Assembly (NCBI GenBank): GCA_023432985.1
Contig: JAEZEQ010000027.1
Location: 1 to 47,197, forward strand
Direction: 5' to 3'
From: Bacteroidota bacterium
GTDB lineage: Bacteria; Bacteroidota; Bacteroidia; CAIKAF01
DNA length: 47,197 nt
The first letter of the stretch is position 1. Each line of letters opens with the position of its first letter. Both the position numbers and the translations under genes were made by a program. The notes beneath the pieces are model-generated. The model saw only the letters and a list, made by a program, of their open reading frames with translations, was not told the origin of the DNA and did no database searches. Of this stretch, positions 33,645 to 42,001 are shown piece after piece.

Positions 33645-34202
33645 ATGCCAAATTATTTTAAACTTATATTATCTGCTTTGCTTTTAGCAGGCTCTGTTGC
33701 CTGGTTTATTGCCGGCGATATCGGATGGGGTATCATCATGATCTTTTTTGCTGCCATTCCGGTTATTTTCTTTTTCTTCAATGAATTTCTCCTCCTTGCT
33801 CTTTGGAAATTGAGAAAACAAAATACCGAATCTGCAGGAAAATGGCTTACTAAAATCAAGAATCCGGATACTCAACTGCATAAAGCACAACGCGGATATT
33901 ACTATTATCTCACGGCTATTTGTTCTGCCGAAAAAGGAATCGGGCAAACCGAATCGCTTATGAAAAAAGCCTTATCGCTCGGTCTGCGTTTCGACCACGA
34001 TAAAGCCGTAGCTTATGTGAACCTTGCCGCAGCTGCTCTAGCGAAAGGACGTAAACCCGAAGCCGAAAAATATCTTGCCGAGGCTAAAAAAATGGACAAA
34101 GCCGGCATGGTCGAAGACCAAATTAAGTACATGAAACAACAAATGAAAAAGGTCCAAAACCAACCGGGAGGCTATTTCAATCCCAATATGCGCAGAAGAT
34201 AA
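33645..34202 (+). CDS. Membrane-anchored TPR-like protein of unknown function
   Basis: The 185-residue protein has two N-terminal hydrophobic segments (residues about 5-23 and 27-55) and a cytoplasmic helical region with TPR-like spacing (YYYYLTAICSAEKGI...AVAYVNLAAAALAKGRKPEAEKYLAEAKKMD). I do not recognise a named family. The C-terminus is basic and ends NPNMRRR. It has its own candidate promoter. Confidence 0.7.
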   Translation: MPNYFKLILSALLLAGSVAWFIAGDIGWGIIMIFFAAIPVIFFFFNEFLLLALWKLRKQNTESAGKWLTKIKNPDTQLHKAQRGYYYYLTAICSAEKGIGQTESLMKKALSLGLRFDHDKAVAYVNLAAAALAKGRKPEAEKYLAEAKKMDKAGMVEDQIKYMKQQMKKVQNQPGGYFNPNMRRR

Positions 34203-34243
34203 AAGCGCTTGAATTGCTTCTTTTTTTATTTTTCTCCCATTTC

Positions 34244-34261
34244 AAAAAGGCCACCCTTTTT
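34244..34261. terminator. Weak bidirectional terminator hairpin
   Basis: AAAAAGG and CCTTTTT form a 7-bp stem with a 4-nt loop between two convergent genes. The stem is short, so efficiency is uncertain. Confidence 0.4.
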
Positions 34262-34293
34262 AAGATGATCTTTTGAAAACCTAACAAAAAACG

Positions 34294-35958
34294 CTATTCT
34301 ATTTTTACAAATCCTTGCGATACTATTATCTCTCTATCGTTTTGTAGCTGTAGTACATAGAAACCGGACTTGAGACTGCTTATGTCTAAACAGGCATCTT
34401 TTCTCAATTCGGCCTGTATCCATACTTTCCCATTAATGTCATATACCTTTGCTTTATAATTTTCATTTGCCAATAAATTATCTACATAAAGCTGATTACT
34501 AGCCGGATTAGGATAAATACTTAATTGAGGACTTAGGACTTCAGAAATACTAGTGGTATATGATAAACAATTAAGTTGATTATTTATGTACCTGCTTTTC
34601 ACATCTAGCATTTCTTGTTTATTCTTTTCTAAAAGTTGAGGTATACTTAAATTTTGGTCTTGGGTTGTAATAAACGCAAAAAGAATACTTAATTTTTCAT
34701 TAGGTCTTAATGTTTGAGGAATACCAGCAATAGTAGCTCGATAATCATTCGGTGTTGCATGTGTTCCATAGCCATCTATATCTTCCATTGTCCAATAAAA
34801 TGGATAATTAGGAACTTCCATTCCATAATAAGTAGGATCCGAGTCGCCTTGATACATAAAACGAGTTCTTCCGTAACCTAATGTAGAATCAATTCCAAAG
34901 CCTCCATAATACTTAGGGGTACCATTAGCCCAATTCCCTCTATTAATATTATATAGTTCAAGCGCGTTAGTAGGTTGTGAATTAACTGATTGAATAGCAT
35001 TGTTAACCAAAGCAGAACTATACAATAAATTTCCTGTAGATTGATTATTGATACTTAATATTGATATACTTTGCACAGGAGTATTGCTATAATAAGAAGT
35101 TGAATCGTTGCAGTTATCATCTTCTGTTGAATTATAGGCCTGTACCCCATTAGACTCCACTTGAGTTCTGAAATAATCATCTATTGCACATCCTATGTCA
35201 AAATCTAATAATAATCCACATTGCAATTCTTGATACGTTCTTAAGTTTCTATTAAAAATCTCAAATTCAGCAAAAATGGTTCTATTAATGGGAGAACTTG
35301 AAGGAGTAGAACTACAACCAAACAAAGAAGCCCTAATTTCTAGCCCCATTCCATTATTTTGGTAATTCCCCATATCATTATAAATCCAACGCAACATTTG
35401 GCTTCCTTTTATCATTGGATAATCACCGTCATGAGGGTTATAAAAACCATCATTATTCATATCATGAAAAGGTGATAAATTATTATCATAACCGAGTGGT
35501 CCATTTGCTGGCCAAGTAAGAAAACTTGGTTTAATCTGATAATTTGACCAAGCAGCCCCTCCTTGATAATAGGCTTGTATAAACTCATTTATATCAGTTT
35601 CGCTTATACTCCAAATTTGTTTATACTGATTATGATTCGTAGTATCGAGATTCCCATCTATACTTAAGGGACCATCAATCACAGGCACACTAAATGAAAA
35701 ATTATTAAACGCATGTATGTTTGATGTTGCACTATCCTTACCCGTAACATTAAACGTAGAGAAGTATATAGTAGAGGTTGAAGAATTTTTGGGAAAAGAA
35801 AAATAATTAGAAGGCATAAACTTCTGAGCAAACAGATAATTATTAAAAGTTTTACTGACTTCTATATTATTTGCATCAAATACAACTGGCACCTGAGTAT
35901 TCGCTGGAATATTCGTTATGAAAATCAGTAAGAATATAAGCGTTGATGTATGTTTCAT
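34294..35958 (-). CDS. T9SS type A sorting-domain secreted protein
   Basis: The 554-residue protein has a signal peptide (MKHTSTLIFLLIFITNIPA) and a long domain without recognised catalytic motifs. A dockerin-like calcium-binding segment (DMNNDGFYNPHDGDYP) lies near residues 165-180. The C-terminal sorting domain reads LSIYPNPASNQLYVDN... and ends with strands typical of type A domains. I use the ATG at 35958, because the longer start at 35973 overlaps the -7 promoter box. The gene is AT-rich in composition, and a pseudogene fragment of another T9SS-type protein lies directly upstream, so this looks like a turnover spot for surface proteins. Confidence 0.8.
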   Translation of the reverse strand: MKHTSTLIFLLIFITNIPANTQVPVVFDANNIEVSKTFNNYLFAQKFMPSNYFSFPKNSSTSTIYFSTFNVTGKDSATSNIHAFNNFSFSVPVIDGPLSIDGNLDTTNHNQYKQIWSISETDINEFIQAYYQGGAAWSNYQIKPSFLTWPANGPLGYDNNLSPFHDMNNDGFYNPHDGDYPMIKGSQMLRWIYNDMGNYQNNGMGLEIRASLFGCSSTPSSSPINRTIFAEFEIFNRNLRTYQELQCGLLLDFDIGCAIDDYFRTQVESNGVQAYNSTEDDNCNDSTSYYSNTPVQSISILSINNQSTGNLLYSSALVNNAIQSVNSQPTNALELYNINRGNWANGTPKYYGGFGIDSTLGYGRTRFMYQGDSDPTYYGMEVPNYPFYWTMEDIDGYGTHATPNDYRATIAGIPQTLRPNEKLSILFAFITTQDQNLSIPQLLEKNKQEMLDVKSRYINNQLNCLSYTTSISEVLSPQLSIYPNPASNQLYVDNLLANENYKAKVYDINGKVWIQAELRKDACLDISSLKSGFYVLQLQNDREIIVSQGFVKIE

Positions 35959-35970
35959 AATTTTTTTTTT

Positions 35971-36002
35971 CAAATGTAGATCTTAATTGAATTTTAAACA
36001 AT
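35971..36002 (-). promoter_or_regulatory. Promoter for the T9SS gene at 34294-35958
   Basis: On the minus strand, ATTG (36002-35999) is followed after 20 bp by -7 TACATTTG (35978-35971), about 12 nt before the start codon. Confidence 0.6.
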
Positions 36003-36016
36003 GACAGATTTTCTAG

Positions 36017-36394
36017 TTTGTGGAATTGAAATCGAATATGAATTCAATGCCCGATATTATTTTTACCATCACTTCAAGCGGATGTGTAGATACGGCCTAG
36101 GATACCATTTATGTATATCTGTCCATAGAGGTAGAGATTCCGAATATATTCACGCCCAATAGCGAACAGAACAACGATACTTGGGGCATTAAAATCAATG
36201 TGCCGGACAGTATAGATATACAAATATTTAATCGCTCTGAAGAGATAGTTTTACACAAAAAAGAAGCTATTACAGCGCCCGGTTTTATTCCCATTTGGGA
36301 TGGAGGCGAGCATGTAGGTGGGGTGTATTATTATGCGTTAGACTCTCTACTCCATTTGAGAAAAAGAGAATTAGTGGGCATGTTACATAGGTGA
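36017..36394 (+). pseudogene. Remnant of a CHU_C/type B sorting-domain surface protein
   Basis: One frame reads ...TITSSGCVDTA, then an in-frame TAG (36098-36100), then DTIYVYLSIEVEIPNIFTPN, SEQNNDTWGIK and a normal end at 36392-36394. IPNIFTPN...NDTW is the hallmark of the gliding-motility-associated (CHU_C) C-terminal domain, which anchors large surface proteins as type B cargo. Only about 125 codons remain, the upstream part is missing and one codon has become amber. The stop immediately upstream (36014-36016) marks the other border. It is therefore a decayed copy and not a functional gene. Confidence 0.8.
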
Positions 36395-36515
36395 GGTAGC
36401 TAAAATTTCTGCTGCGCTACACTGAACATCGACTCATTTGCGTAGCTCAGCTTCGCAATACGCCCATATTCCACGGCTTGCAGAAATCATTTTAAAAAGA
36501 AAAACTCCCTTATTT

Positions 36516-37571
36516 TTAAGACGAATAATACCCCTGCACAAAAGCCAAAACCCGTTTTTCAAAACCCAATTCTTCTTTAATAATGCGGGTTTTTATACGT
36601 ATATAAATAGCAGGAAAATCCGCAGGTAGTAGATTTTTTATACGGACATAGTCCTTCTCTGTGAATAATACATAATCGAATTTCTTCTGATTGTATAGGT
36701 CTATAATTTCATGTATATCGGTCGTACTAAAATTATGATGATCTTTATATAGCATAGGCAATGCCGATATTCCAATTTGTGCCAAATAACGGATCAATGG
36801 AGACGGATTGGCAATACCACTAACCAACAAGACATTGGCAGACTCCAACTCCACCCCTTCTCCATAGAAATTGTAAAACCCCCCATATTGAATCTGACTA
36901 AAAAAGACCGGCGTCTCATCGAATTCCAAATAGTTTTCTATTTCCTGCAAAATAGTATTGGGAGCGTGCTCCGGCACTTTTGTTACCACTTGAATATCGC
37001 TTCGGAATCGAGCCGAATCGGGTTCTCTGAAATTCCCGGCCGGCAATAATAAACGCATGGAACGCATATCATCATAAGTCCACAACAACAAATAATAAGC
37101 GGCTTTTAATCGTCTATGCTGAAATGCATCATCGCATATTATCACAAATTTCCCTTCCGGTTTATATATGGCCACGATTTGCTCTATACCCCTTACCCTG
37201 TTCTCACAAACAAAGACATTTGTATCGGGATATTTATATTTAATCTGCAAAGGCTCATCCCCCACCAATAAGGCATCTGAATCGGCCTCTACTTTCAAAA
37301 AACCTTTCGATTTACGACCATAGCCCCGGCTCAAAACAACAGGCTCGAACCCGTTCTTTCTATACAACCTAATCAAATATTCAACCATCGGTGTTTTACC
37401 ACTCCCCCCTGTACTCAAATTTCCAACAACTAAAACCGGAAATTGAAATGCAGTAGAAGCAAGAATTCCCCTGTCATACAAGAAATTCTTTATCCATACC
37501 AAAGCGCCAAATACTAAAGAAAATGGAAGAAGAAGCCGTCTTATCCAAACCATACTGATATATTTTCCCAT
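36516..37571 (-). CDS. lpxK: Tetraacyldisaccharide 4'-kinase
   Basis: LpxK phosphorylates the lipid A precursor at the 4' position in the inner membrane. The 351-residue protein has an N-terminal membrane-associated segment (RRLLLPFSLVFGALVWIKNFLYDRG), the P-loop GNLSTGGSGKTP, the downstream HQRRL... (CDDAFQHRR) and DHHNF motifs. The start is uncertain: M at 37571 (MGKYISMVWIRR) or M at 37553; a longer frame to 37619 looks less likely because it contains a promoter-like stretch. It is divergent from the degT-type gene. No other lpx gene is nearby. Confidence 0.93.
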   Translation of the reverse strand: MGKYISMVWIRRLLLPFSLVFGALVWIKNFLYDRGILASTAFQFPVLVVGNLSTGGSGKTPMVEYLIRLYRKNGFEPVVLSRGYGRKSKGFLKVEADSDALLVGDEPLQIKYKYPDTNVFVCENRVRGIEQIVAIYKPEGKFVIICDDAFQHRRLKAAYYLLLWTYDDMRSMRLLLPAGNFREPDSARFRSDIQVVTKVPEHAPNTILQEIENYLEFDETPVFFSQIQYGGFYNFYGEGVELESANVLLVSGIANPSPLIRYLAQIGISALPMLYKDHHNFSTTDIHEIIDLYNQKKFDYVLFTEKDYVRIKNLLPADFPAIYIRIKTRIIKEELGFEKRVLAFVQGYYSS

Positions 37572-37659
37572 TTTAATCCGATTGCAAAGTACATAATCTA
37601 TTCCTTTATTCGAATGCATTCTTTCGTATTTCAGCTATTCAAAAGCTAATATTTCTATC

Positions 37660-37667
37660 TATCTTTG
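37660..37667 (+). promoter_or_regulatory. -7 promoter element for the DegT aminotransferase pair
   Basis: TATCTTTG is a perfect -7 box ending 4 nt before the ATG at 37672; the transcript would be leaderless or nearly so. Confidence 0.6.
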
Positions 37668-37671
37668 CCTT

Positions 37672-38910
37672 ATGAAAGTAGCCTTTTCCCCGCCGAGAAT
37701 CGACGACAAAATTGTTCAGGAAGTTAGCGAAGCCCTACGTTCGGGGTGGATAACAACCGGACCGAGAACCAAATTGTTGGAAGAAAAAATAACCCAATAT
37801 TGCGGAAATAAAAAAAGCCTTTGCCTCAATAGCGCCACTGCCGGATTGGAATTGATGCTGCGCTGGTTTGGGGTGAAAGAAGGCGATGAAGTCATTGTTC
37901 CCGCCTATACCTACTGCGCCTCGGCAAATGTAGTGGTGCATTGTGGTGCAAAAGTGGTTTTTGTGGATGTATCTGCGGATGATTTTAATATGGATATCGA
38001 AAAAGTAAAAGCCGCCCTAACCGAACGTACTAAAGTCATAATTCCGGTTGATTTTGCCGGTTGGCCTTGCGATTATGATGCATTGAATGCATTGGTGCGC
38101 CAAGATTCTGTGCGAGCTTTATTTAAACCCCAAAACGAAGTACAAAAACAACTCGGACGCATTATGATACTGGCAGACGCAGCGCATAGCTTCGGTGCTT
38201 CCTATAAAGGTAAAACCAGCGGAGCCCTTTGTGATGTTTCGGTATTCTCTTTCCACGCCGTTAAAAACCTTACAACCGCCGAAGGTGGAGCTGTAGCCCT
38301 GAATTTTGAAGAACTGGATAATGATGCCATTTATCAAACCCTGAACCGTATGAGTCTCCACGGCCAAAGTAAAGACGCCTTAGCGAAATTTAATGCCAAA
38401 GGAAATTGGGAATATGACGTATTGGAAGCCGGGTATAAATGCAATATGACCGATATTCATGCCGCAATCGGACTCGTGGAAATTGAACGCTATAAAAACG
38501 AAACACTACCCTACCGCAAAAGAATTTTCGACTTTTATGCTGCTTGCCTGAGCGAACATGAATGGGCTATTATTCCACCCTTCGAAAATGATTCCGCCGA
38601 ATCTTCTTATCACGTATTTGCATTGCGCATTAAACAGGTAACGATCGAACAAAGAAATGCCATCTTGCAAAAAATATTCGACAAGGATGTAAGCGTAAAC
38701 GTACACTTTAAACCCGTACCCATGATGACCGCATACAAAAATGCCGGATACGATATTAAGGATTACCCACAAGCCTATCAGAATTTTGCCTGCGAAATTT
38801 CTTTGCCTGTCTTTTTTGGTATGACACACGAGGAAATGAATTATGTTATGGATGTCCTCATAGAAAGTGTTGAAGACGTATTAGGTATAGTGCATGAAGA
38901 GATTGTTTGA
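37672..38910 (+). CDS. DegT/DnrJ/EryC1/StrS-family aminotransferase
   Basis: The 412-residue PLP enzyme transfers an amino group to a keto-sugar, usually a UDP-4-keto sugar. It shows the family pattern: NSATAGLELMLRWFG (substrate and PLP-phosphate region), PAYTYCASAN, the PLP-binding DAAHSFGASYKG and the Schiff-base lysine in SFHAVKNLTTAEGG. Its 3' end overlaps the sugar transferase start by 17 nt. Together the two resemble the PglE/PglC pair that prepares and attaches an amino-sugar phosphate to undecaprenyl phosphate. No acetyltransferase or dehydratase gene is adjacent. Confidence 0.92.
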   Translation: MKVAFSPPRIDDKIVQEVSEALRSGWITTGPRTKLLEEKITQYCGNKKSLCLNSATAGLELMLRWFGVKEGDEVIVPAYTYCASANVVVHCGAKVVFVDVSADDFNMDIEKVKAALTERTKVIIPVDFAGWPCDYDALNALVRQDSVRALFKPQNEVQKQLGRIMILADAAHSFGASYKGKTSGALCDVSVFSFHAVKNLTTAEGGAVALNFEELDNDAIYQTLNRMSLHGQSKDALAKFNAKGNWEYDVLEAGYKCNMTDIHAAIGLVEIERYKNETLPYRKRIFDFYAACLSEHEWAIIPPFENDSAESSYHVFALRIKQVTIEQRNAILQKIFDKDVSVNVHFKPVPMMTAYKNAGYDIKDYPQAYQNFACEISLPVFFGMTHEEMNYVMDVLIESVEDVLGIVHEEIV

Positions 38911-39487
38911 TATCCTGTCCGCTTCGGTCGTACTCCTGCTTTTTTCACCGCTCCTGCTGCTGATTGCATGTATTATTCAATTCGGAAGTAAAGGCGGCAT
39001 TTTTTACCGTCAGGAAAGAATAGGAAAAAATGGGAAAATTTTCCGGTTGTATAAGTTTCGTACCATGCGCCCCAATAGCGATAAAGGCAGCCTCATAACC
39101 ATAGGCGGACGAGATCAACGCATTACTAAGGAAGGCTATTTTCTTAGAAAATATAAACTCGACGAACTGCCCCAACTTATCAATATTCTGAAAGGCGAAA
39201 TGAGTGTGGTGGGACCAAGACCCGAAGTGAAAAAATATGTAGACCTCTATACCGAAACGCAAAGAAAAGTCCTCGACGTAAAACCCGGACTTACCGACTG
39301 GGCCAGCATTTCTTATATAGACGAAAATGAGATCCTGGGCAAAAGTCCAAACCCCGAAAAAACTTATATTGAAGAAATCATGCCGGCTAAATTGGCTCTG
39401 AATTTAAAATATATTGAAGATATCAGCCTGCTTACGGATCTGAAAATTATATTCCTTACTTTCTTTAAAATATTTCGTCGATCGTAG
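38894..39487 (+). CDS. Small phosphoglycosyl transferase (PglC-like sugar transferase)
   Basis: The 197-residue monotopic enzyme starts with a re-entrant membrane helix (MKRLFDILSASVVLLLFSPLLLLIACI) and carries the conserved catalytic set KFRTM, the DE dyad in LDELPQ, and GEMSVVGPRPE, followed by KPGLTDWASI (a variant of the more usual KPGITGWAQV). It should transfer a sugar phosphate from a nucleotide sugar to undecaprenyl phosphate. Its length is that of minimal PglC-type enzymes without the multi-helix WbaP extension. It is coupled to the aminotransferase by overlap. Confidence 0.92.
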   Translation: MKRLFDILSASVVLLLFSPLLLLIACIIQFGSKGGIFYRQERIGKNGKIFRLYKFRTMRPNSDKGSLITIGGRDQRITKEGYFLRKYKLDELPQLINILKGEMSVVGPRPEVKKYVDLYTETQRKVLDVKPGLTDWASISYIDENEILGKSPNPEKTYIEEIMPAKLALNLKYIEDISLLTDLKIIFLTFFKIFRRS

Positions 39488-39493
39488 CTGATA

Positions 39494-39501
39494 TAGCTTT
39501 G
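39494..39501 (+). promoter_or_regulatory. -7 promoter element for the dcu gene
   Basis: TAGCTTTG matches TAnnTTTG 27 nt upstream of the ATG at 39529. Confidence 0.45.
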
Positions 39502-39528
39502 GTATAGAAAAAATTCTTTTCTTTACTT

Positions 39529-40836
39529 ATGATTTTTCTTCTTCACACGTTGATTGTACTTGGCTCTATTTATGTAGGAGTCAGACTGAAAGGGATTGGA
39601 CTCGGACTCATGGGCGCCCTGGGTACGCTTGTTCTCATTTTTATTTTTGGAATGCAACCCGGAAGTCCACCCGTTGATGTAATGCTCATTATTATTTCGG
39701 TCGTATTGGCTGCATCGGCAATGGAGGCCGCCGGAGGTATAAAGCTTTTATTGAAAATAGCCGAAAAAATCATGCGCTCTAATCCGCGTTTTATCACCTT
39801 CCTCGGCCCTATGACTACCTATATTTTTACCTTATTTGCCGGAACTTCTCATATTATTTATGGCTTATTGCCCATTATATCCGAAATATCTGTACACCAT
39901 AAAACCCGCCCCGAAAGGCCATTAACCATGTCGGTGATTGCATCGCACCTGGCTATTACGGCTAGTCCCGTTTCTGCCGCAACCGCCGCTATGGCCACTA
40001 TTATTAGTCCCTCCGGATTTGGTTTAAAAGAGATTTTCCTCATTTGTATTCCCTCTACTTTTCTAGGCTCACTTATTGGCATTTTGTTTATGTGGAATAA
40101 AGGCAAAAGTTGGGATAAAGACCCCTTACTTCAAAAAATGAGCCTAAAGCAACCCCATGAGGAACAAGTCCAAATCAATATGGATCCCACAGCCCGAAAA
40201 TCGGTACTTATCTTCGCATCGGCCGTATTGGGCGTTTCTTTTTTCGGATTATTTCCGCATTTTTTGCCCGAATTTACCGACGCAAACGGAGCGGTTATTT
40301 CTATTAAAACCCCTGTTTTGATCGAACTTATCATGCTGGGTGCAGCCGGAATTATCCTTCTTCTTTGTAAAAAAAAACCGGGCGATATTTCCCATTCTCC
40401 CGTCTTCAAAACCGGTATGGAAGCCATGATCTCTATATTCGGAGTCGTTTGGCTTACCGATACTTTTCTCATGCATAATATGCCTCATATCAAAAGCCTG
40501 CTGTCGGATTGGGTTCAAGCTTACCCCTTTATGTTTGTGGGCGCTTTGTTTATTTTCAGTGCCATAATTTTTAGTCAGGCCGGCACCACGAAAGCCCTCA
40601 TGCCCCTTGGTATTGCACTGGGCATTCCCGCTCCTTTGCTTATTGCCATGTTCCCCGCAGTAAACGGCGACTTCGTTATTCCCGGTTATCCTACCCTTGT
40701 AGCAGCTGCAAATTTTGACAGAACAGGCAGTACACGCTTCGGAAAATATATGTTTAACCATAGTTTTATGCTGCCCGGATTGGTCTCTATAGGGGCAACC
40801 GTACTTATCGGTTTTCTGCTGAGCAGACTCATTTAA
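39529..40836 (+). CDS. Anaerobic C4-dicarboxylate transporter, DcuA/DcuB family
   Basis: The 435-residue protein has ten to twelve membrane helices. Its sequence follows the Dcu pattern: GIGLGLMGALGTLVLIFIFGMQPGSPPVDVMLII at the N-terminus, IMRSNPRFITFLGPMTTYIFTLFAGT, and SHLAITASPVSAATAAMA. Dcu carriers exchange fumarate, malate or aspartate for succinate, which supports fumarate respiration without oxygen, so the host may live at least partly anaerobically (inference). Its stop codon is 3 nt from the stop of the convergent TIGR02757 gene. Confidence 0.88.
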   Translation: MIFLLHTLIVLGSIYVGVRLKGIGLGLMGALGTLVLIFIFGMQPGSPPVDVMLIIISVVLAASAMEAAGGIKLLLKIAEKIMRSNPRFITFLGPMTTYIFTLFAGTSHIIYGLLPIISEISVHHKTRPERPLTMSVIASHLAITASPVSAATAAMATIISPSGFGLKEIFLICIPSTFLGSLIGILFMWNKGKSWDKDPLLQKMSLKQPHEEQVQINMDPTARKSVLIFASAVLGVSFFGLFPHFLPEFTDANGAVISIKTPVLIELIMLGAAGIILLLCKKKPGDISHSPVFKTGMEAMISIFGVVWLTDTFLMHNMPHIKSLLSDWVQAYPFMFVGALFIFSAIIFSQAGTTKALMPLGIALGIPAPLLIAMFPAVNGDFVIPGYPTLVAAANFDRTGSTRFGKYMFNHSFMLPGLVSIGATVLIGFLLSRLI

Positions 40837-40839
40837 TGC

Positions 40840-41607
40840 TTAATACATTCCGTTTACTCCGGCTCCATACAAGGCAAAATCATATTTCACCGGATCTTTC
40901 GGATCCCATTCCAATAATGCCTTTTGCAACTCTTCTACGGCCTTTCTATCATCTGTTGTACGAGATAATAATCCCCATTTTCGCGCTACCCTTCCGCTAT
41001 GTACATCCAATGGCGGCATCAATGCATGCATGGGAATTTGTTGCCAAATACCAAAATCTACGCCTGCATCATCTCTACGTACCATCCAACGTAAATACAT
41101 ATGCAAACGCTTGGCCGCAGAACCCTTGCGCGGATCTGAAAAATGCTTCCCGGTACGCAGCATATGCGGATAGGAAAAGAAAATATCTCTCACTTTTCCC
41201 AAAGCCTCATTCATCTGCCCCTTTTCTTTATAGGCCTCATTAAACAACGTCTCCAGGCCTCCTTTATGTTTATATATTTCGCTCAAAGCATGAAGAAAAT
41301 ACAATGCATCATCTCCATTAAAGGTGCGGTGCACAAAACCTAAAAATGGCTTTAAATCGGCAATGCCATGATGCAATAAAAAATCGTGCGGCGCATTGTC
41401 CATATACTGCATCCATTTCTTCGCATTCGATAAAATGGTTTTTCTTTGCCCCCAAGCTATAGTTGCCGCAATAAATCCCGCTATTTCTATGTCCTCTTTT
41501 TTGGAAAATAAATGCGGAATGGAAATGGGATCTTCCTCGATAAAAGCTGGCCGATTATAGAGTATTACGGCCTCTTCGGCAATTTGTTTGTACTTATTTC
41601 TCGCCAT
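40840..41607 (-). CDS. TIGR02757 family protein
   Basis: This 255-residue protein matches TIGR02757, a Bacteroidota/Chlamydia-type family of unknown function with a helical fold. The segments GFIAATIAWGQRKTILSNAKKWMQYMD and the later MFLRWMVRRDDAGVDFGIWQQI-type motif and PLDVHSGRVARKWGLLSR are characteristic; the last resembles a helix-hairpin DNA-glycosylase-like arrangement, but that is only a suggestion. It is the final gene of the five-gene minus-strand operon; it overlaps the upstream MazG-like gene by 14 nt. Confidence 0.85.
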   Translation of the reverse strand: MARNKYKQIAEEAVILYNRPAFIEEDPISIPHLFSKKEDIEIAGFIAATIAWGQRKTILSNAKKWMQYMDNAPHDFLLHHGIADLKPFLGFVHRTFNGDDALYFLHALSEIYKHKGGLETLFNEAYKEKGQMNEALGKVRDIFFSYPHMLRTGKHFSDPRKGSAAKRLHMYLRWMVRRDDAGVDFGIWQQIPMHALMPPLDVHSGRVARKWGLLSRTTDDRKAVEELQKALLEWDPKDPVKYDFALYGAGVNGMY

Positions 41608-42001
41608 GCAATACAGCCGAAATATCAGGTCTGAAATAATCCGGCCCTTTTAATACTTTGCCGTCGGCTCTATAAATGGGCTTTCCGTCTGCTCCGAGCT
41701 TACTCATATTACTGCGGTGTATTTCATCGAAAACGGCTTCTATTTTATGCTGAAGTCCGTGTCTCAACATAGTGCCGCAAAGTATATAGAGCATATCTCC
41801 CAAGGCATCGGCAATTTCTACCAAATCTTTATTCCTGCAAGCCTCTAAATATTCTTCATTTTCTTCTCGAATAAGCTCATACCGCAACATGGCAGCTTCC
41901 AAGCCTAAATCGGCAAGGGGACTTTCGTTATTCTCTATTCCAAAGGCTTCATGAAATTCTTTCACAGCCGCAATTTGCTTCATTAATATTTCTCTACTCA
42001 T
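41594..42001 (-). CDS. MazG-like nucleoside triphosphate pyrophosphohydrolase
   Basis: The 135-residue all-alpha protein shows the EExxE...ExxD metal-binding pattern of the MazG/HisE (PRA-PH) superfamily: LIREENEEYLEA (EENEE) and EIADALGDMLY (EIAD). Such enzymes hydrolyse NTPs or modified nucleotides to monophosphates. An N-terminal helix region (VKEFHEAFGIEN) is common to the 'NTP pyrophosphohydrolase family protein' subgroup, as is the C-terminal GPDYFRPDI. It overlaps both its neighbours (8 nt and 14 nt). Confidence 0.8.
   Translation of the reverse strand: MSREILMKQIAAVKEFHEAFGIENNESPLADLGLEAAMLRYELIREENEEYLEACRNKDLVEIADALGDMLYILCGTMLRHGLQHKIEAVFDEIHRSNMSKLGADGKPIYRADGKVLKGPDYFRPDISAVLHGEK

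Noticed and set aside
36395..36515. Possible IS remnant with short inverted repeats (ATTTCTGC / GCAGAAAT)
   Set aside because: The arms are only 8 bp, there is no transposase fragment and no target duplication could be recognised.
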